This document shows, piece by piece, positions 1 through 8,372 of a stretch of 60,081 nucleotides of DNA (its first letter is position 1; every line of letters starts with the position of its first letter). Below the pieces are notes generated by a model, which saw only the letters and a program-made list of their open reading frames with translations, did not search any database and was not told where the DNA came from. The DNA is taken from positions 1 through 60,081 of IMG/VR virus record IMGVR_UViG_3300021963_000141; one strand, given 5' to 3'. The position numbers were made by a program, and so were the translations under genes. The DNA comes from a virus.

Positions 1-37
1 TGACGAGTACGCCTGGAGATAATTGAGGAGTCGCCAT
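1..37 (-). CDS. 18: gp18 tail sheath, first 12 codons only (partial)
   Basis: The ATG lies at 35-37 and reads M-A-T-P-Q-L-S-P-G-V-L-V before the window ends. This N-terminus matches the start of cyanophage tail sheath proteins as I remember them. Its position directly after gp17 is where T4-like phages keep gene 18. A GGAG ribosome-binding site sits about 8 nt upstream and a late promoter box about 34 nt upstream. Only the N-terminal fragment is visible, so identity rests on context and a short match. Confidence 0.7.
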   Translation of the reverse strand, partial: MATPQLSPGVLV

Positions 38-70
38 GTTTTTCTCCGTAAATCTCAGTTAACTAAAAAT

Positions 71-78
71 TATTTATT
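71..78 (-). promoter_or_regulatory. T4-type late promoter box AATAAATA before gp18
   Basis: The minus strand reads AATAAATA, one base from the T4 late consensus TATAAATA and a match to the NATAAATA form. It lies 34 nt upstream of the gp18 start in an AT-rich gap. Late promoters need only this -10-like box plus the phage late sigma factor (gp55). Confidence 0.65.
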
Positions 79-118
79 AAAAAGTTACTTTACGTGGAAG
101 GAAACACGACGTGAATAT

Positions 119-349
119 CTACCAATCTGGATATTCGGAATCTGGGGAATACGGAATTGTCTTCCTTGCATTGATAACTCTTTTTATTGTACATTCTTTA
201 CATTCATATGAGTATGAAGATGCAACTGGACCTCTATCCTTTCTTGTTCTATAAAACTCCCCAATCAAATTTTTCATCTCTCCACAAGTCCTACATTTTC
301 TATCTGTCAGTAATAAATGCCCTAATTTTATTTGCTTATCAATATCCAT
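119..349 (-). CDS. small zinc-ribbon protein between gp17 and gp18
   Basis: A 76-aa protein. The chosen ATG (347-349) overlaps the TAA stop of gp17 by one base (TAATG), so translation is probably coupled. Two Cys pairs (C-R-T-C near residue 18 and C-K-E-C near residue 50) with aromatic and basic residues between them suggest a zinc-binding fold of the kind seen in HNH/endonuclease VII-like small phage proteins. No complete HNH catalytic motif is visible, so no activity is claimed. The position between terminase and tail sheath is unusual relative to T4, where 17 and 18 are adjacent. Confidence 0.7.
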   Translation of the reverse strand: MDIDKQIKLGHLLLTDRKCRTCGEMKNLIGEFYRTRKDRGPVASSYSYECKECTIKRVINARKTIPYSPDSEYPDW

Positions 350-1998
350 TATGACAAATATTCCCACATATAAGCACGATCTCCATATTCATCAGTAAAC
401 CATCTATCACCATCTTGGTCTACAAAACTAGTGTCATCCAATCCATCTGCTATAAATCCAAAAGGTGCCATATCTTGCTCAATCTGATTCTTTTGTTCTT
501 CATATAAACGTTTTCTAACGTCCTGGTCTGTAAGTTCTTTAAAATAATCTTGAGCAACTAACCAGGCATAAATTACAAGGCACATTGCCAAGTCATCATT
601 ACATCCTTCTTCAGCTTCAAATGAGTTATGCTTTTGAATGAAAGTTGTCAATTCACTCATAATTTCATAATCCCTGAAGAGAAGTTTGCTCTCTTCAATC
701 ATTGTCTTTAAGTTAAGGCATCCAACCTTTTTTACAGTCTTGGACATTTTTACGCCCAACTGAGTTTTCTTTCCAGAAAATCCTTGACCAACAATTTGAC
801 CTGCTCTACCTCTCATAGAGCACATAAGAAGATTTTGATACTCCAAATCATAATGTATAATTGATGCTACTTGGTCTCCTACATCATTTACCTCGCATAA
901 AATGTATGCATTATTGTAGTTTTTAGCCACATCTACAACAATGCTTGGGAAAAGCATTGGTTTAATTTCATTGTTTCGATACTTTGCAACTACTTGATGT
1001 GGAAATGTAGTAATATCTATCACAGTGAACGCGGAATAATCGTTTCCTACGCCTCTAGCAACGTCTACAGTCATCAGATAATCGTGATTATCTACAGAAT
1101 CCTCATGAACGTCTAAACCCCCACTGCTGGTCTTGGGGTGGTCATATACAAGGGATCTTAGTTTACTGGGTGCAATAAGAGTATCGACAGATCCTAAAAA
1201 TTCACACTCAAATTCTACTTTGAACTGCTGTTCGGATGTATTGGCAATTGTTTGTTTTTTCCACTCTTCATCACGTCCTGGAACTTCGCTCCAATGAACA
1301 TCGGTAAAGACATATTCATTCTTACCTTTTTCAGCATCATGCCACATTCGGTAGAAATGATTCATACCGTGTGGTGTGGAAACAATAATAACTTTAGTTT
1401 GTTTACCTGAAGTGATTGTAGGATAAACCGATGCAAAGAATGAGTCTGCAATGTGATTTGGAACGAAAGCAAATTCATCCAAGAATAAAATATTAAATGA
1501 CATACCACGAACTGCAGAAGCAGACGTTGAAGCAGCTAAGATTTTACTTCCATTCTCTAATTCAAGAGAACCTTTGTTCCAAGATATAATTCCTTGCTGC
1601 ATCCATTTTGGCAAATTCTCATAAGCAGTTTGAAGACGGTCAAGAAGTTCTCTTGCAGTCGCTGCTTTGTTCGCAAGTATGCCAATATTCACATTGTCAT
1701 TAAAGACTGCATAGTGAAGCAAAAATGACACCACAGTAGTAGACTTACCAGTCTGTCGTGGCATCTTACAGATATTAAATCTATTATTGTGAAAGTTATT
1801 AATTAACTTCTCTTGGAAGTGATATGGTTTAAACGTTTGTAGACCATGATCCAGAGTTACAATCTTTACATAATTATTTGCAAAGTAAACTGGATCATCC
1901 TTACACTTAACAAACTCAATAATTTGTTCTTGAGTAAATTCAATAGGAGTGTTTGCTTTTTTTAGAAGCGGATTGCCAAGATAAACATCATTTGACAT
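349..1998 (-). CDS. 17: terminase large subunit (gp17), packaging ATPase and headful nuclease
   Basis: A 549-aa protein (T4 gp17 is 610 aa). It powers translocation of DNA into the prohead through the portal and cuts the concatemer. The Walker A-type motif P-R-Q-T-G-K-S is near residues 80-86, Walker B L-F-L-D-E at about 171-175, and a coupling motif V-S-T-P-H-G near 205. The C-terminal RNase H-like nuclease shows V-D-V-A-R-G near 313 and C-N-D-D-L-A near the C-terminus. It follows gp16 and the 685-aa protein and precedes gp18, as expected for the T4 late operon. Confidence 0.97.
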   Translation of the reverse strand: MSNDVYLGNPLLKKANTPIEFTQEQIIEFVKCKDDPVYFANNYVKIVTLDHGLQTFKPYHFQEKLINNFHNNRFNICKMPRQTGKSTTVVSFLLHYAVFNDNVNIGILANKAATARELLDRLQTAYENLPKWMQQGIISWNKGSLELENGSKILAASTSASAVRGMSFNILFLDEFAFVPNHIADSFFASVYPTITSGKQTKVIIVSTPHGMNHFYRMWHDAEKGKNEYVFTDVHWSEVPGRDEEWKKQTIANTSEQQFKVEFECEFLGSVDTLIAPSKLRSLVYDHPKTSSGGLDVHEDSVDNHDYLMTVDVARGVGNDYSAFTVIDITTFPHQVVAKYRNNEIKPMLFPSIVVDVAKNYNNAYILCEVNDVGDQVASIIHYDLEYQNLLMCSMRGRAGQIVGQGFSGKKTQLGVKMSKTVKKVGCLNLKTMIEESKLLFRDYEIMSELTTFIQKHNSFEAEEGCNDDLAMCLVIYAWLVAQDYFKELTDQDVRKRLYEEQKNQIEQDMAPFGFIADGLDDTSFVDQDGDRWFTDEYGDRAYMWEYLS

Positions 1999-2014
1999 AA
2001 TAAAACCTTACTTA

Positions 2015-4072
2015 TTAATTACAGTTCCAACGACGAAGTGCTTTATTGATATTGCTATCGGGATCTCTTGCAGTTTTTGCTGAAGTTAGTTTGGACTTCA
2101 TTCCTTTCATACGACGACAGAAAGAAGCACGACGTTTTGCTCTTTTACCTTCTGGATTTTTTTCAGTTACTGCAGTTTGAAGTTTTGAACCTGGATTTTC
2201 TCTACGGTAAGCAGCAACAGCATCCTTACTCAATCCCGCAGTTCTATCTTTACGATTTACTGATTGCCAATCTTCATTAGTTGCTAACGGATTTTGTGGA
2301 CCTTTAAGTCCTGTTTTATCTACTCCAAATATTTTTGGTTTAGGTTTTGGTTTGGTTGCAGAATCGGGAATAGTGTCGCCAACCTTATATGCATTTGGTG
2401 GAATACCTTCACTAAGATCTTCATCAAATTCAACTTGTTCACCGTATGGTTTTACATATGCTCTACTAGGACCTGGTTTTGCTGAACTTCCTCCTTGTGG
2501 ACCACACGCTTGAATGATTGGTTCTCCGGAAGTAAATTCTGATACTGAGTGATGAACTACTTTTGAACCTGGATAAACCTTTTGAAGTTCATCATTAATC
2601 TCTTGACGAGAAGGAGTTTTAATTTGAGGGAAGAACATTCTTAAAGAATAATATTTTCCTCTCCACATTAATGTAACTGCAATTACATTTCCAGTTTGTG
2701 CTTGAAGTCTTGTTGCCTCATCTACTTGAGACTTGAATCCTTTGATTGGATCTGGTATAATTAAATCAACAACTTCAGCAAAAGTATTTCCATCAGCATC
2801 TTCGATAGTTACATCTTCTGCCTTTACGCAACGATTATACTTTTTACCAAATAGTTTTTGAGTCCCCTTCTTTTTGTATCCAGGCCAACACTTCATTTCA
2901 TCCATAATTTTATCAACAAGTTTTTGCTCTTCCATTTCTCCACTCGCAACGTAGTCTGCTGCAGTATCAATATAGTCTGCCGCTTTAGTAATTTTTGACT
3001 GAACCCAAGACTCAAGTTCTCCTTCACCTCTCCCAACCTTTGCTTGCAATCTTTTTACTGCGTTTGCAATTGTCTGAAGTTCTCCGCGAGCCATTGAATA
3101 CTCTTCATCTTTAACTGAAACCTTATCCCAAGTTTTGCCACCATAAGAACATTCGGACCTGGTTTCTCTCTTATCACATAACGGACAATATCTCTCTTCT
3201 TCTTGCATTGTCTCCTCCGATTTAGTTCCCCAGTTATCGGCACCAACCCTACGACATTTTACAAGTGCTCCAGATGCATATGCACTTGGCCATACATCAT
3301 ATCTAGACTTTACCTTATGGTAACAGGCATCTTTCTTTCCGCTACCTTTACCTGGTTTGTCCTTTACTTCTTGTAGGTCCATTTCTTCAGTTCTAACGTT
3401 TGTTGGTCTTGCTCCACCAGTTTTTTCTGGTTGATTTGGGTCTAATCTATTCTTTCTGCTTCTCGCTGCTTCCTCTTCATCTTTTGAAAGTGTTCTTTTC
3501 ATTTTTGAACTTCCACACTTTGGTGTAGAAGTTTGACCTTTTTGTCTAGCACAAGGTTTTCCTGCCCATTTACCGCCTAGTTGGACCCAACCTTTCTTTC
3601 CATCAGATGATTTTGATTTAGAGAACCAATCGTGAAGACCTTCATCTCCAGATTTAGTTTCTTCTTTTAATTTTGAAGGTAGAGAAAATAAGTCCCAATA
3701 CTTTGTTCCGTATTGACAGTCTTCTCTAGTTTCATCTTTTCTGCACTTGGGGCAGTATCTCATTTTCTCTGGATTAATCGGATAGTCCCATTCATAATTA
3801 AGAGAACCATCACTCGTAGATTCTTCTTTTACATCTTTAAATTTTTTATGTTCCTTCTTTGCAGAAGTTTCCATTTTTTTCAAACGAATGTAATAATCAG
3901 GAATCTCATCAAGATGCTGAAGAGCAATATCTCTGGCAAGAGTATGATTTTTGGTATGTTCGTGTTCAATTTTTTCACCCATTTTAAGTTGCTTTTCAAT
4001 GAAAGAAACATCAAGACGATGCTTCTTTGCAATTTCTTCAACTGTTTTAAATGGCTTTAACTGTTCGTTCAT
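2015..4072 (-). CDS. 685-aa basic protein with duplicated zinc ribbons, between gp16 and gp17
   Basis: Not a T4 core gene. Two near-identical Cys4-type ribbons (Y-C-P-K-C...E-D-C-Q-Y-G...W-D near 106-127 and Y-C-P-L-C...S-E-C-S-Y-G...W-D near 294-315) flank segments rich in Lys, Gly and Cys. One of these contains a K-K-D-A-C-Y-H-K-V-K-S-R-Y block that I recognise from cyanophage hypothetical proteins. The C-terminus (S-F-C-R-R-M-K-G-M ... A-L-R-R-W-N-C-N) is also a recurring cyanophage motif. The ATG overlaps the stop of the 51-aa gene upstream (ATGA). High basicity and position inside the packaging operon suggest a virion-associated or DNA-binding role; this is inference. Confidence 0.8.
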   Translation of the reverse strand: MNEQLKPFKTVEEIAKKHRLDVSFIEKQLKMGEKIEHEHTKNHTLARDIALQHLDEIPDYYIRLKKMETSAKKEHKKFKDVKEESTSDGSLNYEWDYPINPEKMRYCPKCRKDETREDCQYGTKYWDLFSLPSKLKEETKSGDEGLHDWFSKSKSSDGKKGWVQLGGKWAGKPCARQKGQTSTPKCGSSKMKRTLSKDEEEAARSRKNRLDPNQPEKTGGARPTNVRTEEMDLQEVKDKPGKGSGKKDACYHKVKSRYDVWPSAYASGALVKCRRVGADNWGTKSEETMQEEERYCPLCDKRETRSECSYGGKTWDKVSVKDEEYSMARGELQTIANAVKRLQAKVGRGEGELESWVQSKITKAADYIDTAADYVASGEMEEQKLVDKIMDEMKCWPGYKKKGTQKLFGKKYNRCVKAEDVTIEDADGNTFAEVVDLIIPDPIKGFKSQVDEATRLQAQTGNVIAVTLMWRGKYYSLRMFFPQIKTPSRQEINDELQKVYPGSKVVHHSVSEFTSGEPIIQACGPQGGSSAKPGPSRAYVKPYGEQVEFDEDLSEGIPPNAYKVGDTIPDSATKPKPKPKIFGVDKTGLKGPQNPLATNEDWQSVNRKDRTAGLSKDAVAAYRRENPGSKLQTAVTEKNPEGKRAKRRASFCRRMKGMKSKLTSAKTARDPDSNINKALRRWNCN

Positions 4073-4224
4073 TCCACTGGTTTTGATTTAGTTTCTTCAC
4101 CTTTTGCTCTCTTTCTTCTCGCGGCACAATGTGCGCGTTGGGAAAATCCTTTAGGATTTGAGCAATCAATACTCTTTTTATATTTATTACTCCAGTCTTC
4201 TTGAAACTGTTTAAACGTTTTCAT
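4069..4224 (-). CDS. 51-aa basic protein with capsid-targeting-like N-terminus
   Basis: A short gene starting M-K-T-F-K-Q-F-Q-E-D and ending in a Cys/Arg-rich tail (C-S-N-P-K-G-F-S-Q-R-A-H-C-A-A-R-R-K-R), a motif I associate with cyanophage basic proteins. It overlaps the end of gp16 by 14 nt and the start of the 685-aa gene by 4 nt (ATGA), so it is embedded in the packaging operon. The N-terminus resembles the T4 capsid-targeting peptide (M-K-T-Y-Q-E-F-I-A-E), though the E is followed by D rather than A. Confidence 0.75.
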   Translation of the reverse strand: MKTFKQFQEDWSNKYKKSIDCSNPKGFSQRAHCAARRKRAKGEETKSKPVE

Positions 4225-4642
4225 TTTCTGTTTGTTGCTTTAAAAGTTTTGCTAATTCTGCAGTAGATCCAACAAAAAGTGCATTATTGACTGTCGTTGG
4301 CCCTTTTGTTTTTTCTTCTTCAATATCCTTAAGTTTCTTCTGCAACTCCATTAACTTATCAGTTGCATCTGCAACGTTTTTAATTAACTGTCCAGCGACC
4401 TCATAAGCACGGGGCATCTCAGTCTCTTGTGCAAGTTCAAGGATTCCATTAATTGCCTCTTGTCCTTTTTCAATAAGAGAATATAAATTTCCTCTTGTAT
4501 AATCATAATCTTTTTTAATATCATCTACTGTAGAAGATATTTTTTCAATTTTATCTACTACAGTTTCGGACTCAACAGGTATGATATCTCCACTTACATT
4601 GAAAGTATCATTTAACTTATCAAACTTTTTTGACATTTTCAT
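4211..4642 (-). CDS. 16: terminase small subunit (gp16)
   Basis: A 143-aa, mostly helical acidic protein (T4 gp16 is 164 aa). The central segment (about residues 30-110) is predicted coiled coil with the L-I-E-K-G-Q-E-A-I-N-G-I-L-E-L-A pattern typical of cyanophage gp16. The family forms a ring that recognises DNA and stimulates gp17 ATPase. It sits 7 nt downstream of gp15 and upstream of gp17, the T4 order. Confidence 0.92.
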   Translation of the reverse strand: MKMSKKFDKLNDTFNVSGDIIPVESETVVDKIEKISSTVDDIKKDYDYTRGNLYSLIEKGQEAINGILELAQETEMPRAYEVAGQLIKNVADATDKLMELQKKLKDIEEEKTKGPTTVNNALFVGSTAELAKLLKQQTENENV

Positions 4643-4649
4643 ATTTCAA

Positions 4650-5651
4650 TCAAAGTACACTTCCACTGAATCCAAAATCATCACCATCTTCAACAAGTAA
4701 ATTGTCGGCAGAGGTAATTGATTTTACTTCTGCTCCAAGTAAATGTGAAGTTATGGTGGTATTATCTCTACCCCGGTCCAAGGTTAAAACATTTCCAGAT
4801 TTTGATACTACATATACTTCTTCCCCCTCAATATCTAGATATGTTCCAATAGAAATTACACTAGCATCAGAAACTGTAACTGCAGTATCTGTTGTCGATA
4901 TATTAGTTGCAAGAGTAGTAATAACTGTTCCAGTATAATTTCTAGTTGCTCTTGGTTCTGCGGAGTACACTATTTCTCTCGAAGGAGTTGGTGTAACGTC
5001 TCCAGTAATATATCCAATAGATGCCTTTTTGATAATATCTTTTGTTGCAGAAGAAACTGGGCCAAAAATATATGTTTTGACAGTAAACCTTAAAGTGTAA
5101 ATTAAAACTCTTCTTGTACTGAAATCACCCTCATAATCATCCTGCATTGTAATATTTTCAAGAATTACTGGGATATCCCTTTTTTCATTAATTGTATCAA
5201 CCAAATCAACTGTCATAGTGTATGCTGGTTGGAAATATGGAAGAATCTGCTCAACTATTTGAAGAGCATCATCATTTAATTTTGACATTATACTCAATTC
5301 AAACTGCATATTGTATGGAACTGGAAGATATGCTTTTTTTGTTTCTGCTCCGTCAGTTACTGATTTTGTAGTAAAGTATTGAGTTGTAGTTGATTTCCTT
5401 GATGCATCATAAGTTAAACCAGTAAATTCAAAAGACATTCTTGGCAATGTAATTTGAACAGGTTTGTTTAAATTTGGAGATTGATTTAATCTTGCAAGAA
5501 ACTTTTGAGTTGGTCCATATGCAAGAGGTACTTTAATGGCACTTACTATATTGTCGGAACTATCAGTATGTTTGATGGTTATTCCATTAAACAAAGAACC
5601 AAAAGCAATTACAGTTCTTCTTAAAATTTCGTGATAAAAATAGTCAAACAT
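4650..5651 (-). CDS. 15: gp15 tail terminator / sheath stabiliser with extra C-terminal module
   Basis: 333 aa (T4 gp15 is 272 aa). The N-terminal about 215 residues carry the gp15 core (M-F-D-Y-F-Y-H-E-I-L-R-R-T start, a T-L-P-R-M-S-F-E strand, then Y-F-Q-P-A-Y-T-M). The protein caps the contracted tail and joins it to the neck. Residues about 250-315 form an added module (T-D-T-A-V-T-V ... L-D-I-E-G-E-E-V-Y-V ... G-N-V-L-T-L-D-R-G-R) that recurs in gp7 and the giant 2608-aa protein and accounts for the extra length. A consensus late promoter stands 45 nt upstream. Confidence 0.92.
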   Translation of the reverse strand: MFDYFYHEILRRTVIAFGSLFNGITIKHTDSSDNIVSAIKVPLAYGPTQKFLARLNQSPNLNKPVQITLPRMSFEFTGLTYDASRKSTTTQYFTTKSVTDGAETKKAYLPVPYNMQFELSIMSKLNDDALQIVEQILPYFQPAYTMTVDLVDTINEKRDIPVILENITMQDDYEGDFSTRRVLIYTLRFTVKTYIFGPVSSATKDIIKKASIGYITGDVTPTPSREIVYSAEPRATRNYTGTVITTLATNISTTDTAVTVSDASVISIGTYLDIEGEEVYVVSKSGNVLTLDRGRDNTTITSHLLGAEVKSITSADNLLVEDGDDFGFSGSVL

Positions 5652-5695
5652 ACTTCTAACTTATAGTACTACTGTTTAGTCAAACTAATAACAAA

Positions 5696-5703
5696 TATTT
5701 ATA
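5696..5703 (-). promoter_or_regulatory. late promoter box TATAAATA before gp15
   Basis: An exact match to the T4 late promoter consensus on the minus strand, in the 56-nt gap between gp14 and gp15 and 45 nt upstream of the gp15 ATG. Confidence 0.8.
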
Positions 5704-5707
5704 TAAT

Positions 5708-7120
5708 TCAGGGCATCCCAAAAGGATTAGTTTCATTGAAATCTATGATGGAGTCTGCTTCTTCTTCTATTTCATCATTTGCCGCATATCCATCATTGGC
5801 AGGAAATTCTTCAACTAAACGTAGATAATGTGAGGCACTTGATGCTGTACCAACAATATTTTCTCCAAGTTTAAATTGCCCAGTAACATTTGAAACTTGG
5901 AGAACATTTGTTGTAGAGTTCCAAGATTTAACTCTTGCAGTAACTCCAGATTGCGATCCAGTTACAATTTCATTAAATACAAAATCTCCAGTTGATGTTA
6001 GTGCTGGATTCCCTATAGTTATTGTTGGATTTGCAGTATAACCAAGTCCAGAATTTGTAATATAAATCGACGTTATTGTTCCGGCAGCAGAAACAATTGC
6101 TGTTGCTGCTGCAGAAACGGTAGAAATACCAGTAAAACTAATTGATGGTGGTACTACATATCCAGAACCTGAGTTAGTAACGGTAATAATACCAACTACT
6201 CCATTTCCTATAGAAGATATCCCAGTTGCCCCATCGCCACCGCCACCTATGAATCTAATTTGAGGTGCAACTGTATACCCATATCCAGCATTAGTAACTA
6301 ATACCTCTTGAACAGACTGTGCCTTTGGATTTACGTTATTATTGCACGCAACTATACCTCCAATCATTTTTGCAATAGCAGTGGCGGTTTTTCCTCCGGA
6401 TGGGGCAGAAGAAATTCCTACAGTTGGAGTACTAGTGTATCCACCACCACGATTTGTTACAGTAATATATCTCACGCCACCATTTATAATTGTTGCTGTT
6501 GCTGTCGCAGTGACACCAACTCCAATCATAGTGAGATTTATAATATTTCCAATTGGAACAACATCAGAATCTGTAGAATCTGTTCCACCAATCAATCCAT
6601 CAATTTCATCAATATTAGTGTCTATAACTTCATCTTCATATCTGAAGAGTTCGCATCTTAGTTGGTATGTATATAATCCTTGGAGCTGATAGAATGGTTT
6701 TTCATGCTCTACATACTTGACTTCGAATAATCTATTACCTAAAGGAAAATAAATTATATCGCCCTCTTTTGGTCTTGATGAAACTTTTATGTTTGGTTGA
6801 CTTTTTATTAATGGCGAAATATAATTTTTAAATCTTTCTCTTGAAATAGTTAAAGTTATTTCATTAAGTGCCTGAATTCCAAATTTTGATAAAATAGTTG
6901 GATTATCATTATATCCTTCATAAGTATCAACATATGCTTCGATTGGATAAGCATTATTAAATTCAGACTCTATAACTTCTCTTATAACCGTTTTTTCTGT
7001 GATAAATTGTCTAGGGAGATAATGAACTTCAACACCATACATTCTTAATTGTTCATTAATAAGGTCTTGGATAAGACCTTGCTCTGCTTTAGAACCTTGA
7101 AGAAAGAATGGATTAAGCAT
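5708..7120 (-). CDS. 14: gp14 neck protein with inserted Gly-Tyr repeat region
   Basis: 470 aa against 256 for T4 gp14. The first about 180 residues match the gp14 core (M-L-N-P-F-F-L-Q-G start, Q-G-L-I-Q-D-L-I-N-E-Q, Y-L-P-R). Residues about 195-430 are an insertion made of repeated units of the form V-T-N-x-G-x-G-Y-x-x-x-P-x-I-x-I (about five copies), low in charge and likely beta-structured. The C-terminus returns to an acidic tail ending N-P-F-G-M-P. gp13 and gp14 close the filled head and present the tail docking site. Confidence 0.93.
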   Translation of the reverse strand: MLNPFFLQGSKAEQGLIQDLINEQLRMYGVEVHYLPRQFITEKTVIREVIESEFNNAYPIEAYVDTYEGYNDNPTILSKFGIQALNEITLTISRERFKNYISPLIKSQPNIKVSSRPKEGDIIYFPLGNRLFEVKYVEHEKPFYQLQGLYTYQLRCELFRYEDEVIDTNIDEIDGLIGGTDSTDSDVVPIGNIINLTMIGVGVTATATATIINGGVRYITVTNRGGGYTSTPTVGISSAPSGGKTATAIAKMIGGIVACNNNVNPKAQSVQEVLVTNAGYGYTVAPQIRFIGGGGDGATGISSIGNGVVGIITVTNSGSGYVVPPSISFTGISTVSAAATAIVSAAGTITSIYITNSGLGYTANPTITIGNPALTSTGDFVFNEIVTGSQSGVTARVKSWNSTTNVLQVSNVTGQFKLGENIVGTASSASHYLRLVEEFPANDGYAANDEIEEEADSIIDFNETNPFGMP

Positions 7121-7124
7121 ATGA

Positions 7125-7979
7125 TTAACCTATCATATCGAGAGGAGGAAGTTCGTAAGTGCTTGACATTTTTTCCATTAAAATATCCAACTCTCTTTGA
7201 GCATCATCATACATTTGTCTTCCATTCAACTCAACACCACCTGGAAGTTTTACTCCGGTGAATTTCATCATATTTTGTCCCCATTGTCTTTTGATTAATG
7301 CGGTAAGATATGGCTTTAAGAATGAATCATTCCAAACTCTTGAATAATCATTTGGATCTAAAGTAGAATAACAATCAATAACAAAATATTGACTTGTACT
7401 GACGGAACCCCAATCAATATCCAAATATAATCTATCTTGTCTTTTGTTAAATCTAATCTGCTTTTGTGTATTTAATAAAAAATCTAAATCTTCTAGATAA
7501 GTCTTGACCATTGCATAACTGAGGAGTTCAGTTGTTCCCCAATAATAGATATCATTAAGAAACAACTGATATTTAACACTAAACATATTGTGTGTAATAG
7601 TGTTTGCTCCATCAAAAGTAAAAATCTTATTGACTCCTATGATATTTGGAGGCATCTGCAAATAATTACTATTTTCGTAGTATTCAAAAGTCGTTGCAGT
7701 TCCTACAATATTTGCAGTTACTGAAGTAGTTGCAATCCCAACACTACTTGAAGCACCACTAGAAGTTCCTGCTCTTCCCCTATCAATATCTGCCTGTGTT
7801 ACTTTATACTTATAAAAAGTAGGATACACTCCATCAAAATGTCTTTCCTGAAAAAATTGAATAGCGTCATCCACTAAGTCTTCAATTTGTTCATCTGCAA
7901 CATTAATCTCTAAAACTGGAGCACCCAGTTTTCTTTTGCAGTAATCAATAAGTTCCTGTCGAGTGGATGGTTGTGCCAT
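7125..7979 (-). CDS. 13: gp13 neck protein (head completion)
   Basis: 284 aa (T4 gp13 is 309 aa). The N-terminus S-T-R-Q-E-L-I-D-Y-C-K-R-K-L-G-A-P and the V-D-D-A-I-Q-F-F-Q-E-R-H-F-D-G block are characteristic of this family. It acts with gp14 at the head-tail joint. Four nt separate it from gp14; its ATG overlaps the upstream small gene stop (TAATG). Confidence 0.95.
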   Translation of the reverse strand: MAQPSTRQELIDYCKRKLGAPVLEINVADEQIEDLVDDAIQFFQERHFDGVYPTFYKYKVTQADIDRGRAGTSSGASSSVGIATTSVTANIVGTATTFEYYENSNYLQMPPNIIGVNKIFTFDGANTITHNMFSVKYQLFLNDIYYWGTTELLSYAMVKTYLEDLDFLLNTQKQIRFNKRQDRLYLDIDWGSVSTSQYFVIDCYSTLDPNDYSRVWNDSFLKPYLTALIKRQWGQNMMKFTGVKLPGGVELNGRQMYDDAQRELDILMEKMSSTYELPPLDMIG

Positions 7980-8149
7980 TAGATTTTAAACCCTGCGACT
8001 ACTTCTTGTTGCTTAAAATATAATTTAATATAAGATTTTGCCAAGTTTTTCAAAGTTTCAATATCATCTATACTATCTATATCTCTAGAAAGTTTTTCAT
8101 ATTCAAACAATTTAGACATATTTTCTAGAGAAATTTTTTCAGGATCCAT
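7979..8149 (-). CDS. 56-aa small protein between the giant baseplate protein and gp13
   Basis: Read directly from the minus strand: starts M-D-P-E-K-I-S-L-E-N and ends V-A-G-F-K-I. Helical and charged, with overlapping start and stop on both sides (overlaps the 77-aa gene and couples to gp13 by TAATG). I associate similar small proteins with this position in cyanomyophages; function unknown. Confidence 0.8.
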   Translation of the reverse strand: MDPEKISLENMSKLFEYEKLSRDIDSIDDIETLKNLAKSYIKLYFKQQEVVAGFKI

Positions 8150-8372
8150 TTGCTAAACTCCTCAATAAGTTTTTAATTTCATTCAAGTCATTTTTCATTT
8201 CACTTACATCATTTTCAAGATTTTTAATTCTTTGAGATTCATTATATGCTTTTTTATAACTTTGAACATATGCATTATAACTATCAATATCAGTATTCAC
8301 AATCCCGTGAGAATATGTGTCTCTCACTAAGTGATCTTTATCTTTTACTTTGATATATTCCATATCAAACAT
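8139..8372 (-). CDS. 77-aa coiled-coil protein
   Basis: Begins M-F-D-M-E-Y-I-K-V-K-D and has a heptad-like C-terminal half (I-K-N-L-E-N-D-V-S-E-M-K-N-D-L), predicted coiled coil. It overlaps the end of the giant 2608-aa gene by 8 nt and the next small gene by 11 nt, so it belongs to the structural operon. The start could alternatively be Met4. Probably a minor structural or assembly protein; role unknown. Confidence 0.8.
   Translation of the reverse strand: MFDMEYIKVKDKDHLVRDTYSHGIVNTDIDSYNAYVQSYKKAYNESQRIKNLENDVSEMKNDLNEIKNLLRSLANGS

Noticed and set aside
3713-4060. Plus-strand Phe-rich frame resembling a membrane protein
   Set aside because: Antisense to Lys/Glu-rich codons of the 685-aa gene, which read as Phe/Leu on the other strand.
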